DNA of 64,000 nt from Nocardia brasiliensis IFM 10847 (GCF_000710915.1 NZ_BAUA01000002.1:1-64000), one strand, 5' to 3'. Positions 18,380 through 28,104 are shown, counted from the stretch's first letter. A program made the numbers and translations. Notes: a model not told the origin generated them from the letters alone.

Positions 18380-20968
18380 GTGAAGGCCCTCCGTCGTTTC
18401 ACCGTCCGTGCCCATCTGCCCGAGCGGCTGGCCGCCCTCGGGGAGCTCGCCACGAACCTGCGGTGGTCGTGGCATCCGCCGACCCAGGACCTGTTCGCCG
18501 AGCTGGATCCGCAGCGGTGGCTGGAAATGGGTCACGACCCGGTGCGCATGCTCGGCGAGGTACCCGCCGCGCGGATCGACGAGCTGGCGGCCGACCCCGA
18601 CTACGTGCGCAGGGTGGATGCCGCTGCCGCGGATCTGCGCGATTACCTCGCGGCACCGAGCTGGTTCGAGCGCCGGGCGGGGGAGGAGGGCGTGCGCGGG
18701 ATCGCCTACTTCTCCATGGAGTTCGGCGTCACCGAGGTGCTGCCCAACTACTCCGGCGGACTCGGGATCCTGGCGGGCGATCATCTGAAGGCGGCCTCGG
18801 ATCTCGGCCTGCCGCTGATCGGCGTCGGATTGCTGTACCGCTCCGGCTATTTCCGTCAGACGCTGTCCGCCGACGGCTGGCAGACCGAGCACTACCCGGA
18901 CCTGGATCCGCAGGGCCTGCCGTTGCGGCTGCTCACCTCTGAGCAGTCGGAGTCGGAGACCGCGCCGGTCCTCATCCACGTCGCGATGCCCGACCAGCGG
19001 GTGCTGCGGGCCCGGGTGTGGATCGCGCAGGTCGGCCGGGTGCCGCTGTTGCTGCTGGATTCCGATATCGCCGAGAACGATCCGGAACTGCGCGCGGTGA
19101 CCGACCGCCTCTACGGTGGCGATCAGGAACACCGGATCAGGCAGGAGATTCTCGCCGGCATCGGCGGCGTGCGCGCGGTGCGTGCCTACACCGCCGCGAA
19201 CGGCCTGCCCGATCCCGACGTGTTCCATATGAACGAGGGTCACGCGGGTTTCCTCGGCGTCGAGCGCATCCGTGAATTCGTCGCCGCCGGAAAGGATTAC
19301 GATACGGCGCTGGCCGCGGTCCGGGCCGGGACGGTGTTCACCACGCATACGCCGGTGCCCGCGGGTATCGACCGGTTCCCGATGCCGATGGTGCGCCGCT
19401 ATTTCGGCGGGGCGCACGGTGAATCCGAATCCGCCATGCTGCCAGGGCTTTCCGTCGATCGGATCGTCGCGCTCGGGCGCGAGGCCGATCCGTCCGTGTT
19501 CAACATGGCGCATATGGGATTGCGACTTGCCCAGCGCGCCAACGGCGTATCGAAATTGCACGGCGAGGTCAGCCGCGCCATGTTCGCCGGACTGTGGCCG
19601 GGTTTCGACGCGGCCGAGGTGCCGATCGGCTCGGTGACCAACGGCGTGCACGCGCCGACCTGGGCGGCCCGCGAATGGTTCGACAAGGCGCGCGAGCACA
19701 TCGGCGCCGAACTCGTCGAGGAGGCACGCGGCTGGGAGCGATTGCGCGACGTCGATCTCGGCGAGCTGTGGTCGACTCGAAACGCGTTGCGCGCCATCCT
19801 GGTTGCCGAGGTGCGCCGCCGGGTGCGCGCGTCCTGGCTGGACCGCGGCGCGGCCGAAGCCGAATTGGGTTGGGTGGACAGCGTTTTCGATCCTGATGTG
19901 CTGACCGTCGGGTTCGCCCGCCGGGTGCCGACCTATAAGCGGCTCACGCTGATGCTGCGTGACCCGCAGCGGTTGCGGGCTCAGCTGCTCGACCCGCAGC
20001 GGCCGATGCAGCTGGTGGTCGCGGGCAAGAGCCACCCCGCCGACGACGGCGGCAAGGCGCTCATCCAGCAGGTGGTCCGGTTCGCCGACGACCCCGCGGT
20101 GCGGCACCGCATCGTCTTCCTGCCCGACTACGACATGTCGATGGCCCGCTACCTGTACTGGGGCTGCGATGTGTGGCTGAACAATCCGCTGCGCCCGCTG
20201 GAGGCGTGCGGCACCTCCGGCATGAAGTCCGCGCTCAACGGCGGACTGAACCTGTCCATCCGGGACGGCTGGTGGGACGAGATGTACGACGGCGAAAACG
20301 GTTGGGCCATCCCGACCGCCGACGGCGTCAGCGACGAGCACCGCCGCGACGATCTGGAAGCCGCCGCGCTCTACGACCTGTTCGAGCGCACGGTCGCGCC
20401 GCGCTTCTACGACCGTGATGCCGCGGGCATGCCGGTGCGCTGGGTCGAGATGGTGCGCCACACGTTGCAGACTCTCGGCCCGAAGGTGCTGGCCTCCCGC
20501 ATGGTTCGGGATTACGCGGTCGAGTACTACGCGCCCGCCGCCAACGCTTACCAGCAGGCGACGGCCGACGATTTCGCCGTTGCCCGCGCCATCGCCGACT
20601 ACCGCCGCCGGGTCGAGGCGGCGTGGCCGTCGGTGAAAGTGATCCAGGTGGACAGCGCGGGCCTGCCGGATACGCCGATCATCGGGGCGCGGTTGTCGCT
20701 GACGGCGCGTATCGATCTCGGCGGTCTCGCGGTCGACGATGTAGTGGTGCAGGCTGTGCTGGGGCGGGTGTCGCCGTCCGACGATTTGTCCGATGTGGTG
20801 ACCATTCCGATGACCCATCAGGGTTCGGACTCCGGGGTGGCGCACTTCGTCGTCGACACCCCCGTGCCGCTGTCCGGCGCCGTCGGGTACACGGTGCGCG
20901 TGCTCCCGCACAACGAACTGCTCGCCGGTGACGCGGAGCTGGGTTTGGTGGCCGCGCCGAACGCCTAG
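18380..20968 (+). CDS. glgP: Alpha-glucan phosphorylase (GlgP, GT35)
   Basis: An 862-residue pyridoxal-phosphate enzyme that releases glucose-1-phosphate from glucan ends. The N-terminal domain has [14 protein letters not shown]; the catalytic part has [35 protein letters not shown], a Lys-containing [12 protein letters not shown] stretch and [15 protein letters not shown] in the C-terminal Rossmann domain. GTG 18380 was chosen because it has a -10 box 7 nt upstream and matches the family N-terminus (VKALRRFTV); frame upstream is spurious. It is the Rv1328 orthologue and works opposite glgE/glgB in glucan turnover. Confidence 0.96.
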   Translation: MKALRRFTVRAHLPERLAALGELATNLRWSWHPPTQDLFAELDPQRWLEMGHDPVRMLGEVPAARIDELAADPDYVRRVDAAAADLRDYLAAPSWFERRAGEEGVRGIAYFSMEFGVTEVLPNYSGGLGILAGDHLKAASDLGLPLIGVGLLYRSGYFRQTLSADGWQTEHYPDLDPQGLPLRLLTSEQSESETAPVLIHVAMPDQRVLRARVWIAQVGRVPLLLLDSDIAENDPELRAVTDRLYGGDQEHRIRQEILAGIGGVRAVRAYTAANGLPDPDVFHMNEGHAGFLGVERIREFVAAGKDYDTALAAVRAGTVFTTHTPVPAGIDRFPMPMVRRYFGGAHGESESAMLPGLSVDRIVALGREADPSVFNMAHMGLRLAQRANGVSKLHGEVSRAMFAGLWPGFDAAEVPIGSVTNGVHAPTWAAREWFDKAREHIGAELVEEARGWERLRDVDLGELWSTRNALRAILVAEVRRRVRASWLDRGAAEAELGWVDSVFDPDVLTVGFARRVPTYKRLTLMLRDPQRLRAQLLDPQRPMQLVVAGKSHPADDGGKALIQQVVRFADDPAVRHRIVFLPDYDMSMARYLYWGCDVWLNNPLRPLEACGTSGMKSALNGGLNLSIRDGWWDEMYDGENGWAIPTADGVSDEHRRDDLEAAALYDLFERTVAPRFYDRDAAGMPVRWVEMVRHTLQTLGPKVLASRMVRDYAVEYYAPAANAYQQATADDFAVARAIADYRRRVEAAWPSVKVIQVDSAGLPDTPIIGARLSLTARIDLGGLAVDDVVVQAVLGRVSPSDDLSDVVTIPMTHQGSDSGVAHFVVDTPVPLSGAVGYTVRVLPHNELLAGDAELGLVAAPNA

Positions 20969-21086
20969 GGCGTGTGAGCTGGGACAACTGCCCGGTCGCG
21001 ACCGGTGCGTGAATTCCCCGATTCGGCGAACGGTCGGTTACCGTGCCTGGGCACGCCCGTACCGTTTTCCCGACTGGAGATCGCCC

Positions 21087-22448
21087 ATGGCTACCGCCGC
21101 ACCGACCGAGCCCCGAGGTCGCATCGACGCGTTCTTCGGTATCAGCGCGACCGGTTCGACCATGAAACGCGAGTTGATGGCGGGCACGGTCACGTTCCTG
21201 GCCATGTCCTATGTGCTCGCCGTGAACCCGTCGGTGCTCGGCGACGAGGGTGCGCTCGGCGCCAAAGGCATTCCGATGCAGGCCGTGTTCACCGCGACCG
21301 CCGTCGCCGCGGTGTTCGGCACGCTCGTCATGGGGCTGTGGGCCAAGTACCCGATCGCGCTCGCGCCCGGCATGGGCCTCAACGCCTTCTTCGCCTACTC
21401 GGTGGTGCTCGGCATGGGCATCCCGTGGGAGGTCGCGCTGTCGGGCACTTTCCTGTCCGGCGTCATCTTCTTCGTGCTCGCGATCACCAAGGTGCGCGAG
21501 CGCATTCTCAACGCGATCCCGATGCAGATGAAGCTGGCCGTCGGCGCGGGCATCGGGTTGTTCGTGGCGTTCCTCGGGTTGAAGAACGCCGGCATCGTGG
21601 TGAACAGCGACGCCACCCTGGTCACCCTCGGCGACTTCACGAAGGGCACCACCCTGCTCGCCCTGTTCGGGCTCGTCGTGACCGTCGTGTTCCTCGTCAT
21701 CGGCTGGCACGGCGCGGTGCTCTACGGCATCGTGCTCACCGCGGCGGTCGGCATCGTCAGCGGGCTCGTCGACCTGCCCGACGGCGTGGTCGCGGCGCCG
21801 AAAGGCTTGGAGCACACCTTCGGTCAGGCGATCATCAATTTGCCCGACGCCTTCACCGCTCAGATGGCCGTCGTCATCCTCACCATGCTGTTCGTCGACT
21901 TCTTCGACGCCTCCGGCACCCTGATCGGCGTCGCCAACCAGGCGGGTCTGCTCGACAAGGACGGCAAGCTGCCGCGCGCGGCCAGCGCACTGGCCGCCGA
22001 CTCCGTGGGCACCATGGCGGGCGCCGTCATCGGCACCTCCACCACCACCGCGTACGTCGAATCCACCGCGGGTGTGTCCGCCGGCGGTCGCACCGGATTG
22101 ACTGCCGTCACCACCGCGGGCTGGTTCCTCGTCGCCATGTTCTGTTACCCGATCTTCGCGGTCGTCGCGGGTTCGGGCGAGGTCACCGCCCCCGCACTGA
22201 TCGTGGTCGGCATCCTGATGGCGCGTGCGCTCGGCGAGATCGACTGGAATCGTCTCGAATACTCCGTGCCCGCATTCATCACCATCGTGATGATGCCGCT
22301 GACCTACTCGATCGCGAACGGTCTGGCCATGGGCATGCTGTTCTATCCGATTGTGATGGTGGCGAAGGGCCGGATCAAGGACGTGCATCCGGCCATGTGG
22401 GCCTTGCTCGTCGTGTTCCTCGGCTACTTCTTCTTCCTTGCGGAGTGA
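21087..22448 (+). CDS. NCS2/AzgA-type purine permease
   Basis: A 453-residue multi-pass membrane protein. GTVTFLAMSYVLAVNPSVLG, LAPGMGLNAFFAYSVVLGMG, FVDFFDASGTLIGVANQAG and GAVIGTSTTTAYVESTAGVS are hallmarks of the AzgA branch, which imports adenine, guanine or hypoxanthine. ATG 21087 has TGGAGA 7 nt upstream; the frame further upstream is not coding. It starts the accessory stretch between glgP and dinG. Specificity for purines is from family knowledge. Confidence 0.93.
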   Translation: MATAAPTEPRGRIDAFFGISATGSTMKRELMAGTVTFLAMSYVLAVNPSVLGDEGALGAKGIPMQAVFTATAVAAVFGTLVMGLWAKYPIALAPGMGLNAFFAYSVVLGMGIPWEVALSGTFLSGVIFFVLAITKVRERILNAIPMQMKLAVGAGIGLFVAFLGLKNAGIVVNSDATLVTLGDFTKGTTLLALFGLVVTVVFLVIGWHGAVLYGIVLTAAVGIVSGLVDLPDGVVAAPKGLEHTFGQAIINLPDAFTAQMAVVILTMLFVDFFDASGTLIGVANQAGLLDKDGKLPRAASALAADSVGTMAGAVIGTSTTTAYVESTAGVSAGGRTGLTAVTTAGWFLVAMFCYPIFAVVAGSGEVTAPALIVVGILMARALGEIDWNRLEYSVPAFITIVMMPLTYSIANGLAMGMLFYPIVMVAKGRIKDVHPAMWALLVVFLGYFFFLAE

Positions 22449-22481
22449 ACCCACGTCAGGATGAAAACGTAGGACAGGAAT

Positions 22482-22523
22482 AAGACCCGGGTCTTGGGAA
22501 GTTGGGTCGAATCGTGTGATAAT
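22482..22523 (+). promoter_or_regulatory. Promoter with 14-bp palindrome upstream of the DoxX gene
   Basis: AAGACCC/GGGTCTT is a perfect 14-bp palindrome (22482-22495). It touches a -35-like TTGGGA (22494-22499), which is 18 bp from a good -10 GATAAT (22518-22523). This suggests repressor control of the DoxX gene. Confidence 0.55.
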
Positions 22524-22598
22524 CGGACCGCAGTCCGCTTCATCGCCGAGGCCAATGGACCAGATGTTTGGAATCGACTTGCAGGGACGAGGACCAGC

Positions 22599-23138
22599 AT
22601 GACCACGAAATCTGTACTGGAACGCACCACCACCAATCCCCAACTGGACGGTATTACCGTCGACATCGGACTGCTCATCATCCGCGTCGTGTTCGGCGCG
22701 CTGATGGCGGTACACGGTGCGCAAAAATTGTTCGGCTGGTTCAAAGGCCCCGGCTGGAGTGCCAACGCTGAAGGCTTCGAACTCTCGGGCTACAACCCGG
22801 GCAAACTGTTCGGCACTCTCGCCGGGCTCACGGAATTCGTCGGCGGCCTGATGCTCGTGGCGGGCCTGCTGACACCGCTGGCCGGCGCGATCATCCTGGG
22901 CACGATGATCAACGCGATCAACTCCCTCTGGAGCTTGGGGCTGTTCGGTAAGGACACCTACGAGATGCCCCTGCTGTTCGCCGCGGTCGGTGCGGCCATC
23001 GCCTTCACCGGGCCCGGCCAGTTCTCGCTGGATCACGGTCGTCCGTGGCAACGGCAAGGATTCGTCTGGGGAGCAGGCGCAGTTGTCCTCGCCGTCGTCG
23101 CGGCGATACTTACCTTGATCCTGAAATGGGTTCTGTAA
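22599..23138 (+). CDS. DoxX family membrane protein
   Basis: A 179-residue protein with four or five membrane helices. ALMAVHGAQKLFGWF and LAGLTEFVGGLMLVAGLLTPLA match the DoxX/DUF1634 family, whose members act in thiol or redox stress complexes with thiosulfate oxidation or superoxide enzymes. The N-terminal 25 residues are cytoplasmic. ATG 22599 has GAGGA 5 nt upstream. A long leader (about 70 nt) separates it from a GATAAT promoter with a palindrome. Confidence 0.88.
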   Translation: MTTKSVLERTTTNPQLDGITVDIGLLIIRVVFGALMAVHGAQKLFGWFKGPGWSANAEGFELSGYNPGKLFGTLAGLTEFVGGLMLVAGLLTPLAGAIILGTMINAINSLWSLGLFGKDTYEMPLLFAAVGAAIAFTGPGQFSLDHGRPWQRQGFVWGAGAVVLAVVAAILTLILKWVL

Positions 23139-23176
23139 GAAGAACATCACCGTTCGGGCCGAGATCCGGATGAGCA

Positions 23177-23213
23177 CGCGGGCCTCGCCTCCGAACCGGA
23201 GGAGAGGCCCGCG
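23177..23213. terminator. Terminator between DoxX and a converging small gene
   Basis: A 10-bp stem (23177-23186 with 23204-23213) and an inner 5-bp stem separated by one mismatch, with a 5-nt loop. Confidence 0.8.
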
Positions 23214-23219
23214 CCGCTG

Positions 23220-23516
23220 TCACCACATCCACAAATCCCATCTGACCTGCGGGGTCAGCGCGCAGGAGTAATTGATCCGGCTGGGATCGCGCCCCATCTC
23301 ATCCGCGGCCGCCGCCCAGCACTTCTTCTCGGTCGGGTATGACCCCACGAACTTGGCACCCGGGTGCAGCACGTTCGGCGGTTGATTCGCATGGGCCGCG
23401 CCACCGATACCGAGGGTGATCGCGGTGGCGATCCCGATGAAGTTGTGAATCGCACTCTCGACGGTACGCCCGGCTCGGGGGCGGTTGTCTGCCAACTGAG
23501 TCGTGACGACTGCCAT
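23220..23516 (-). CDS. Small secreted protein, function unknown
   Basis: A 98-residue product with a signal peptide: a basic start (NRPRAGR), a hydrophobic core (FIGIATAITLGIGGAAHA) and a likely cut after AHA. The mature part is about 55 residues with two cysteines (KKCWAAA, YSCAL), so one disulfide is likely, and it ends WDLWMW. Short exported proteins of this look are common in Nocardia. I do not recognise the family. The ATG at 23516 lacks a clear ribosome site. It diverges from the RidA gene. Confidence 0.7.
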   Translation of the reverse strand: MAVVTTQLADNRPRAGRTVESAIHNFIGIATAITLGIGGAAHANQPPNVLHPGAKFVGSYPTEKKCWAAAADEMGRDPSRINYSCALTPQVRWDLWMW

Positions 23517-23585
23517 GTCACAGTTGGGGATGGTGCTTCGTCGTCCTCTTGTTCTGCTGATGAGTCGAGATACGAGGAGACGATG

Positions 23586-23981
23586 ATGGCCACCGAGATC
23601 AGTAACCCCGCGGAACTGCACGATCCGACCGGCTTCGGCTACAGTCATGTGGCGCGGGTGACCGGCGAACTGGTGTTCATCGCGGGACAGTACGACTCCG
23701 ACGCGCAGGGGCATACCACCAGCGGCGACTTCGCCGTCCAGGTCGACAATGCCTTCGCCAACCTCGGAATCGCTTTGCGCTCAGCCGGTTTGGACTACGC
23801 CGACGTGGCGCAACTGCGCACCTTCATCGTCGACCACAACCTGGACAAGCTGGCGGTGCTCGGCAAGAAGATCGCCGAGATCTGGGGCGAGCGCCCGCCC
23901 GTGCAAACCCTCGCGGGCGTCGCCGCCCTCGCCCTCCCCGATATGCAATTCGAAGTCGACGCCGTCGCCGTCCGCGGCTGA
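23586..23981 (+). CDS. RidA (YjgF/UK114) family protein
   Basis: A 131-residue protein of the RidA fold: FGYSHVARVTGELVFIAGQY at the N-terminus, QVDNAFANLGIALRSAG in the middle and RPPVQTLAGVAALALPDMQFEVDAV at the end. RidA enzymes hydrolyse reactive enamine or imine intermediates. The catalytic Arg of true RidA (normally in an R-x-P-A/C-R motif) is not seen; the region reads ERPPVQTLAGV, so this may be a Rid subfamily with another role. GAGGAG lies 6 nt before ATG 23586; ATG 23583 is also possible. Confidence 0.85.
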   Translation: MATEISNPAELHDPTGFGYSHVARVTGELVFIAGQYDSDAQGHTTSGDFAVQVDNAFANLGIALRSAGLDYADVAQLRTFIVDHNLDKLAVLGKKIAEIWGERPPVQTLAGVAALALPDMQFEVDAVAVRG

Positions 23982-23987
23982 GGCCGA

Positions 23988-24038
23988 GGGGGAACTGGTG
24001 GCGGGGCGCTCTCGGGCGTTGCCGCCACCAGTTCCCCC
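23988..24038 (+). terminator. Terminator after the RidA gene
   Basis: A perfect 17-bp stem (23988-24004 with 24022-24038) around a 17-nt loop, starting 6 nt after the stop. Confidence 0.88.
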
Positions 24039-24204
24039 TGATCGTCTGTCCAGGTCGTGGGGGTGGCCCTCGGCGCGCCGACCTGGCATTCTGCATCCTG
24101 AGTGGAACGGTCCAATTGGATAGATCTATTTTGGAACGGAACCAGGGGGAGATCTCATGCGTCTTATCCTGTGTCGGGAGTCCGGGGCCGTAGTCAGGAG
24201 AGAT

Positions 24205-24771
24205 ATGCGAACCGCCAGTGTGTCGAGGGTCGCCATCCGCACCATGCTGGTCGGCGCTGCGGTAACCGCGCTGGTCACCGGCTGTTCGCCCACCAAGGAC
24301 GGGACGCCGACGACGTCCGGGCCGAAGACTGTCAACGGGGAGAAGACGGTCGAGTGGAATCCGTGTACGCAGTTGTCGGATGAAGCGTTGAAGGCTGCTC
24401 GGATGGATCCGGCGACGAAGGATGTCATCACGGATGCACCATCGGGCCCTGTGGATGCGCGGATGTGTCAGTGGTACCCGGTCGAGGGGCCGTATCTCGT
24501 GTCGGTCTCTTCCACGATCTACTCGTTAGATGACGCGCGTAAGAATGACAAGCTCACCGGGTTTCGTGACGTTCAGATCGGCCCGCGAGCGAGTCTGATC
24601 TCCGAGGATAAATCGGATACGAAGAAGTTGAGTTGCTACGTGGGCCTGCCTACCGCGCAGGGCACGATCGAGGTAGCTGTTGGGTGGCGGTATGGCGAGC
24701 CGGTGACGAAGGATCGATGCGATCTTGCTGTCCAGCATGCGAAAGAGCTTGAACCGTACCTCCCCAAATAG
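24205..24771 (+). CDS. DUF3558 lipoprotein
   Basis: A 188-residue lipoprotein: a basic N-terminus, a hydrophobic stretch and the lipobox VTALVTGC. The mature domain has NPCTQLSDEALKAARMD and MCQWYP, the conserved start and Cys-containing core of DUF3558 (LppA-like), with a later pair (LSCYVGL, DRCDLAV). DUF3558 lipoproteins are abundant in mycolata and have no firm function. AGGAGAG precedes ATG 24205 (4-nt spacing). It lies 81 nt upstream of the type VII secretion genes, on the same strand and in a patch of lower GC3. A secretion-related role is inferred from position only. Confidence 0.87.
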   Translation: MRTASVSRVAIRTMLVGAAVTALVTGCSPTKDGTPTTSGPKTVNGEKTVEWNPCTQLSDEALKAARMDPATKDVITDAPSGPVDARMCQWYPVEGPYLVSVSSTIYSLDDARKNDKLTGFRDVQIGPRASLISEDKSDTKKLSCYVGLPTAQGTIEVAVGWRYGEPVTKDRCDLAVQHAKELEPYLPK

Positions 24772-24852
24772 GAGCTCGTGATTGGCGCTTGGGGCTACGA
24801 AGTTTTTGACCATGTGCTGACGTACAGGTCGTATCGGTGGGAGGTGTGAAAG

Positions 24853-25251
24853 TTGGCAGACGAGCAGCCGGGAATGCAAGGCATGATGACGCGGTGGCAG
24901 ACGCTGTATCGGCAGGCAGAAGGGGGCGAGCTTCGCGTCGACGAGGTGGTCGGTGACAAGCTGGCACAGCGTGCTGAGCAGATGCTGACCAAGCTTGGGG
25001 ACATGCGGAACCAAGCTGCTCGACTGGAGCGGCTTTCCGGTTTCGGCACACTAACTTCCGCTCAGGATCTACAGGCCAAGTTCGCACTCAAAGCCAACAA
25101 CGGTGCCGATTCCGCGGTTAAGCGGCTCGAGCAGAGCATCGACGTAGTCGCACTCATGCGCGACACCTACAAATTGGCCTGCGGCAAGTTGGCTGAGGCC
25201 GACAAGTCGGCTGCCGACAAGCTCGCCGGACTGGATTTGGGGAATTCATAA
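24853..25251 (+). CDS. Type VII secretion-associated helical protein
   Basis: A 132-residue, almost entirely helical and polar protein with no signal peptide, which starts at TTG 24853 (GGGAGG 8 nt upstream). Its stop overlaps the ATG of the next gene (TAATG). Helical content, size and position directly before a PPE-like gene and EspG suggest an ESX-type partner (WXG100/PE-like), though no WxG is present. One YxxxE (YRQAE) near residue 20 could be coincidental. Probably forms a heterodimer with the next product (inference). The family is otherwise unrecognised. Confidence 0.7.
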   Translation: MADEQPGMQGMMTRWQTLYRQAEGGELRVDEVVGDKLAQRAEQMLTKLGDMRNQAARLERLSGFGTLTSAQDLQAKFALKANNGADSAVKRLEQSIDVVALMRDTYKLACGKLAEADKSAADKLAGLDLGNS

Positions 25252-26597
25252 TGGTGTCGTACAACGATTTTCAGGTAGCGATCAACTCCCTGGCAATGGG
25301 TGTCGGACTTGTCACCGATTCGTCGGCCGATGCCGACAAGAACAAGACTGACGATCAGCAGCGGGCCACGGATGAGCGGGCCAAATGGGATCAGGACCGT
25401 AGCTTCGTCAACAATGAGTGGGCGAGCCTGCTGTCTACATATGGCAGTGATGCGTTCGATGCGCGAGCGATCAAGGTGCAGGACCCGTTCGAAACGATGT
25501 CGCACCAGCAGATCTACGACGCACTGAAGGATGTGCAAGAGGGGCAGATCAACAGTTCGGCCGATGGCTGGCGGAACTTGGCCCGTGACGCGAACAATGC
25601 TGTTGACGAGTTCTCCAAAGGTGTGAACCAGGACATCACGGAGCATTGGGACGGCAAGTCCGGGAACGGCGCGATCGATGCAACCCGTGAGTTCTCGACA
25701 TCTTTCACAAAGCTTGCCGCCACGTTCCAAATGGTCGGGCACGGCTTGGATTTGACGCAGGGGCACCTCGCGCAGGCCAAAGGGTCTGTCGGCAAACCGG
25801 ATAACTACACCGTCGGCGATCGGCTCATCGACGCGCTGCCGTTGCAGAACGTCATCAAAGGCCCCACCTATCGCGCCGAGGAGGCGGAGAAGCAGGCTCG
25901 GTTCGTGATGACGCAGTATTACCGGCCGGGTGTGAACGAGGTGGATGGGATCACGCCGATTCTGCCGGAGCCGACGACGACGATCGATAAGGGTAAGGCG
26001 GTGGATCCGGGGACCGGTCCGAGCAGTAATCCGTCGAGTAATCCGGGCAGTAATAATCCGTCGAACAACGGGTCGCCGGAGGAGAAGAAGACTACGGAGG
26101 AGCCGGCTTCGCAGGACCCGACCACTCCGCAGTCGACGCAGCCGGCGAGCACGAACCCGGGCGACGATCCGGACAAGTCGAAGCAGCCGAGTACGACTCC
26201 GGCGTCGACGACGCCGGCGAACACGTCTCCGACGGATCCGAACGCGCCGAAGACGCAGTCGCCCACGTCGAACGTTCCGTCGACGCATACGGGCACGCCG
26301 TCGGGTGTCCCTGGTTCGCCGGGTAGCCCGCGGGCGACGCCGGATCCGGGGAAGAGTGTGCCGGGTAAGGCGAACACCGGGACGCCGGCGGCGGCGGTGA
26401 ATGCCGCGACGCGCGCCGCGTCGACGGGTCGGGCGGGCGCGTCGGGGATGGGTGGCATGGGTGCGCCGGGGGCGCGCGGTAAGGGTGATGAGGACGACGA
26501 GCACAAGACGCCGGACTACCTGATCTATGACCGTGGTTCGGAGTTGCTGGGTACGCAGCCGCCCGCGCTACCGCCGGGTGGAGTCATCGGCGGATGA
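25251..26597 (+). CDS. PPE-like type VII secretion substrate with long disordered tail
   Basis: A 448-residue protein. Residues 1-220 are helical with HWDGKSG near 135, a WxG-like turn as in ESX substrates. Residues 245-395 are a Pro/Ser/Thr-rich, low-complexity region. The end has GDEDDEHKTPDYLIYDRGSE, which includes YLIYD, fitting the Yxxx[DE] secretion signal, and closes with GGVIGG. The tail layout recalls EspK and PPE-like proteins of Nocardia and relatives. It overlaps the helical partner upstream and EspG downstream (ATGA). Probably exported through an ESX system encoded elsewhere (inference). Confidence 0.78.
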   Translation: MVSYNDFQVAINSLAMGVGLVTDSSADADKNKTDDQQRATDERAKWDQDRSFVNNEWASLLSTYGSDAFDARAIKVQDPFETMSHQQIYDALKDVQEGQINSSADGWRNLARDANNAVDEFSKGVNQDITEHWDGKSGNGAIDATREFSTSFTKLAATFQMVGHGLDLTQGHLAQAKGSVGKPDNYTVGDRLIDALPLQNVIKGPTYRAEEAEKQARFVMTQYYRPGVNEVDGITPILPEPTTTIDKGKAVDPGTGPSSNPSSNPGSNNPSNNGSPEEKKTTEEPASQDPTTPQSTQPASTNPGDDPDKSKQPSTTPASTTPANTSPTDPNAPKTQSPTSNVPSTHTGTPSGVPGSPGSPRATPDPGKSVPGKANTGTPAAAVNAATRAASTGRAGASGMGGMGAPGARGKGDEDDEHKTPDYLIYDRGSELLGTQPPALPPGGVIGG

Positions 26598-27361
26598 GTG
26601 AATCTCGCTGGCGCATGGACGGTTTGATGTTCGAGGTGGCGCTGGAGGCGCTCGGACGTGACCGGTTGCCGTATCCGTTGCGCTTTTCGGTCGAGGGTGT
26701 CGAGGCGTATGAGGACTATGTCCGGTTGCGGGCGCAGGCCAGGCAGCGACTGTCGGGCATCGGGAGTCGTGAGCTGTACACCGCGTTGACGGTGTTGACC
26801 GAGCCGCAGGTGCGGGTCGAGGTGCACGGTTTCTTCGGCCGGGATTTCAAGCAGGTGGTGCGCGTGCATGCGGGCATGACCGGTCGCGACGCGACGGTCG
26901 CGGTCCAGATGCCCGGCCCCACACAGGAATACGGCCGCGATATCGTGTTGACCCGGTGTCCGCCGCGGGCGCTGCCCGGGTTGATCACCGCGCAATTGCC
27001 GAACTGTGCGGCGGGCCGGTTTCCGCCGATCAGCGGGCGGCGCACGGATTTGAATCGGGTCGAGTACGCCCGGCATCCGACTCGGCTGTCGCACACCGAG
27101 CAGCTCAATCGCATTGTGCGCCGGCCGCGGTCCGGGCTCGGTGAGGTGGGGGTGTTCGCGGGCGGTGCGATCGACAGCAGGCCGACCACGGACGGCCGCG
27201 GCTTCCACTGGATGGACTATCTGCCCGCGGACGGCCGCTACCTGCTGCACAACCACGGGCACGACGAGTTCACCCTCACCCCGGGGACGGCCGAGGAGAT
27301 CCAGCGTCAGCTGCATGCCCTGCTCGACACCACCTATCGCGCGGTGGCGCACAGCGGGTAG
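26594..27361 (+). CDS. EspG family ESX secretion chaperone
   Basis: A 255-residue protein that fits EspG, the cytosolic chaperone binding the tip of PPE proteins and passing PE-PPE pairs to the ESX machine. FEVALEALGRDRLPYPLRF at the start, LTVLTEPQVRVEVHGFFG in the middle and RYLLHNHGHDEFTLTPGTAEEI at the end match the family. The ATG overlaps the stop of the PPE-like gene, giving strong coupling. Since EspG recognises PPE proteins, it supports reading the upstream product as a PPE-type substrate. No EccB/C/D core gene lies in the window. Confidence 0.88.
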   Translation: MSESRWRMDGLMFEVALEALGRDRLPYPLRFSVEGVEAYEDYVRLRAQARQRLSGIGSRELYTALTVLTEPQVRVEVHGFFGRDFKQVVRVHAGMTGRDATVAVQMPGPTQEYGRDIVLTRCPPRALPGLITAQLPNCAAGRFPPISGRRTDLNRVEYARHPTRLSHTEQLNRIVRRPRSGLGEVGVFAGGAIDSRPTTDGRGFHWMDYLPADGRYLLHNHGHDEFTLTPGTAEEIQRQLHALLDTTYRAVAHSG

Positions 27362-28057
27362 CTACGGGTGCAGCACCAGTACCGTGCGGGCACCGTGATG
27401 GAATTCGTAGTCGGTCGCGCGCAATTCGGTGCCGATACCTTTGTCGGCCAGTTCTTTTCGTAGCTGTGCGAGCAGGTCGTCCTGGTGGTTGCCGAGGTGA
27501 TCGACCAGCGGGTACAGCCGGACTTCGCCCGCGCACACCCTGGCCAGTTCGAGCAGGGCGGTCAGGTGGAAATGCGGGTCCAGTCGGTCGGCATAGGTGA
27601 AGAGCAGATGCGAGCTGAGGACCAGGTCGAAGCTGCGGTCGGGGAACGGGAGCGTCGGCAGCTCGGTGGCGACATAGCGGTCGGGGTGGGCGATCAGGTC
27701 GGCGCCGAACCGGCGGGCCGCGGCATGCCGTAGCTCGCGGTGCCGCTGCGGGCTGCCGTACCAGTCCCACCGGTATCGCTCGGAATGTGCTGTTGCCCAA
27801 TCGCTTCCGCGATCTGTTTCGGTGAGCGCGAAAGCGCGCAGCGCATCGGGTGCCCGGGCGTATATCGGATCTGCGGCGGTGACCTGTGCGCCGAGTGCAC
27901 TCGCCTCGGCCGTGAAACTCGCTGCGCCGCCGGGGCAATCGAGAATTCGACCGTGCAGATCGGCGTCGGTGAGGGTGAATATCGCCCGATATTCGGTCAA
28001 TGATCTTGCGCTGACCAAGAATTCGCCGAGGACATCACTGTCTGAAGGGTGCTTCAT
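27362..28057 (-). CDS. Class I SAM-dependent methyltransferase
   Basis: A 231-residue soluble enzyme. GRILDCPGGAASFTAEASALG carries a variant motif I (D-x-P-G-G-x-A) and AADPIY the motif II acidic residue. LPFPDRSFDLVLSSHLLF is a typical motif IV region. The substrate is unknown. The stop touches that of espG, so the genes converge without a gap. The start ATG 28057 lacks a good ribosome site. Its 175-bp leader holds a GC-rich hairpin and a GAAGTA/TACTTC dyad, suggesting control. Confidence 0.82.
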   Translation of the reverse strand: MKHPSDSDVLGEFLVSARSLTEYRAIFTLTDADLHGRILDCPGGAASFTAEASALGAQVTAADPIYARAPDALRAFALTETDRGSDWATAHSERYRWDWYGSPQRHRELRHAAARRFGADLIAHPDRYVATELPTLPFPDRSFDLVLSSHLLFTYADRLDPHFHLTALLELARVCAGEVRLYPLVDHLGNHQDDLLAQLRKELADKGIGTELRATDYEFHHGARTVLVLHP

Positions 28058-28104
28058 CTGGAAACGGTCTCATGTATCGACCGGACACGACAGGGATTTG
28101 TGGT

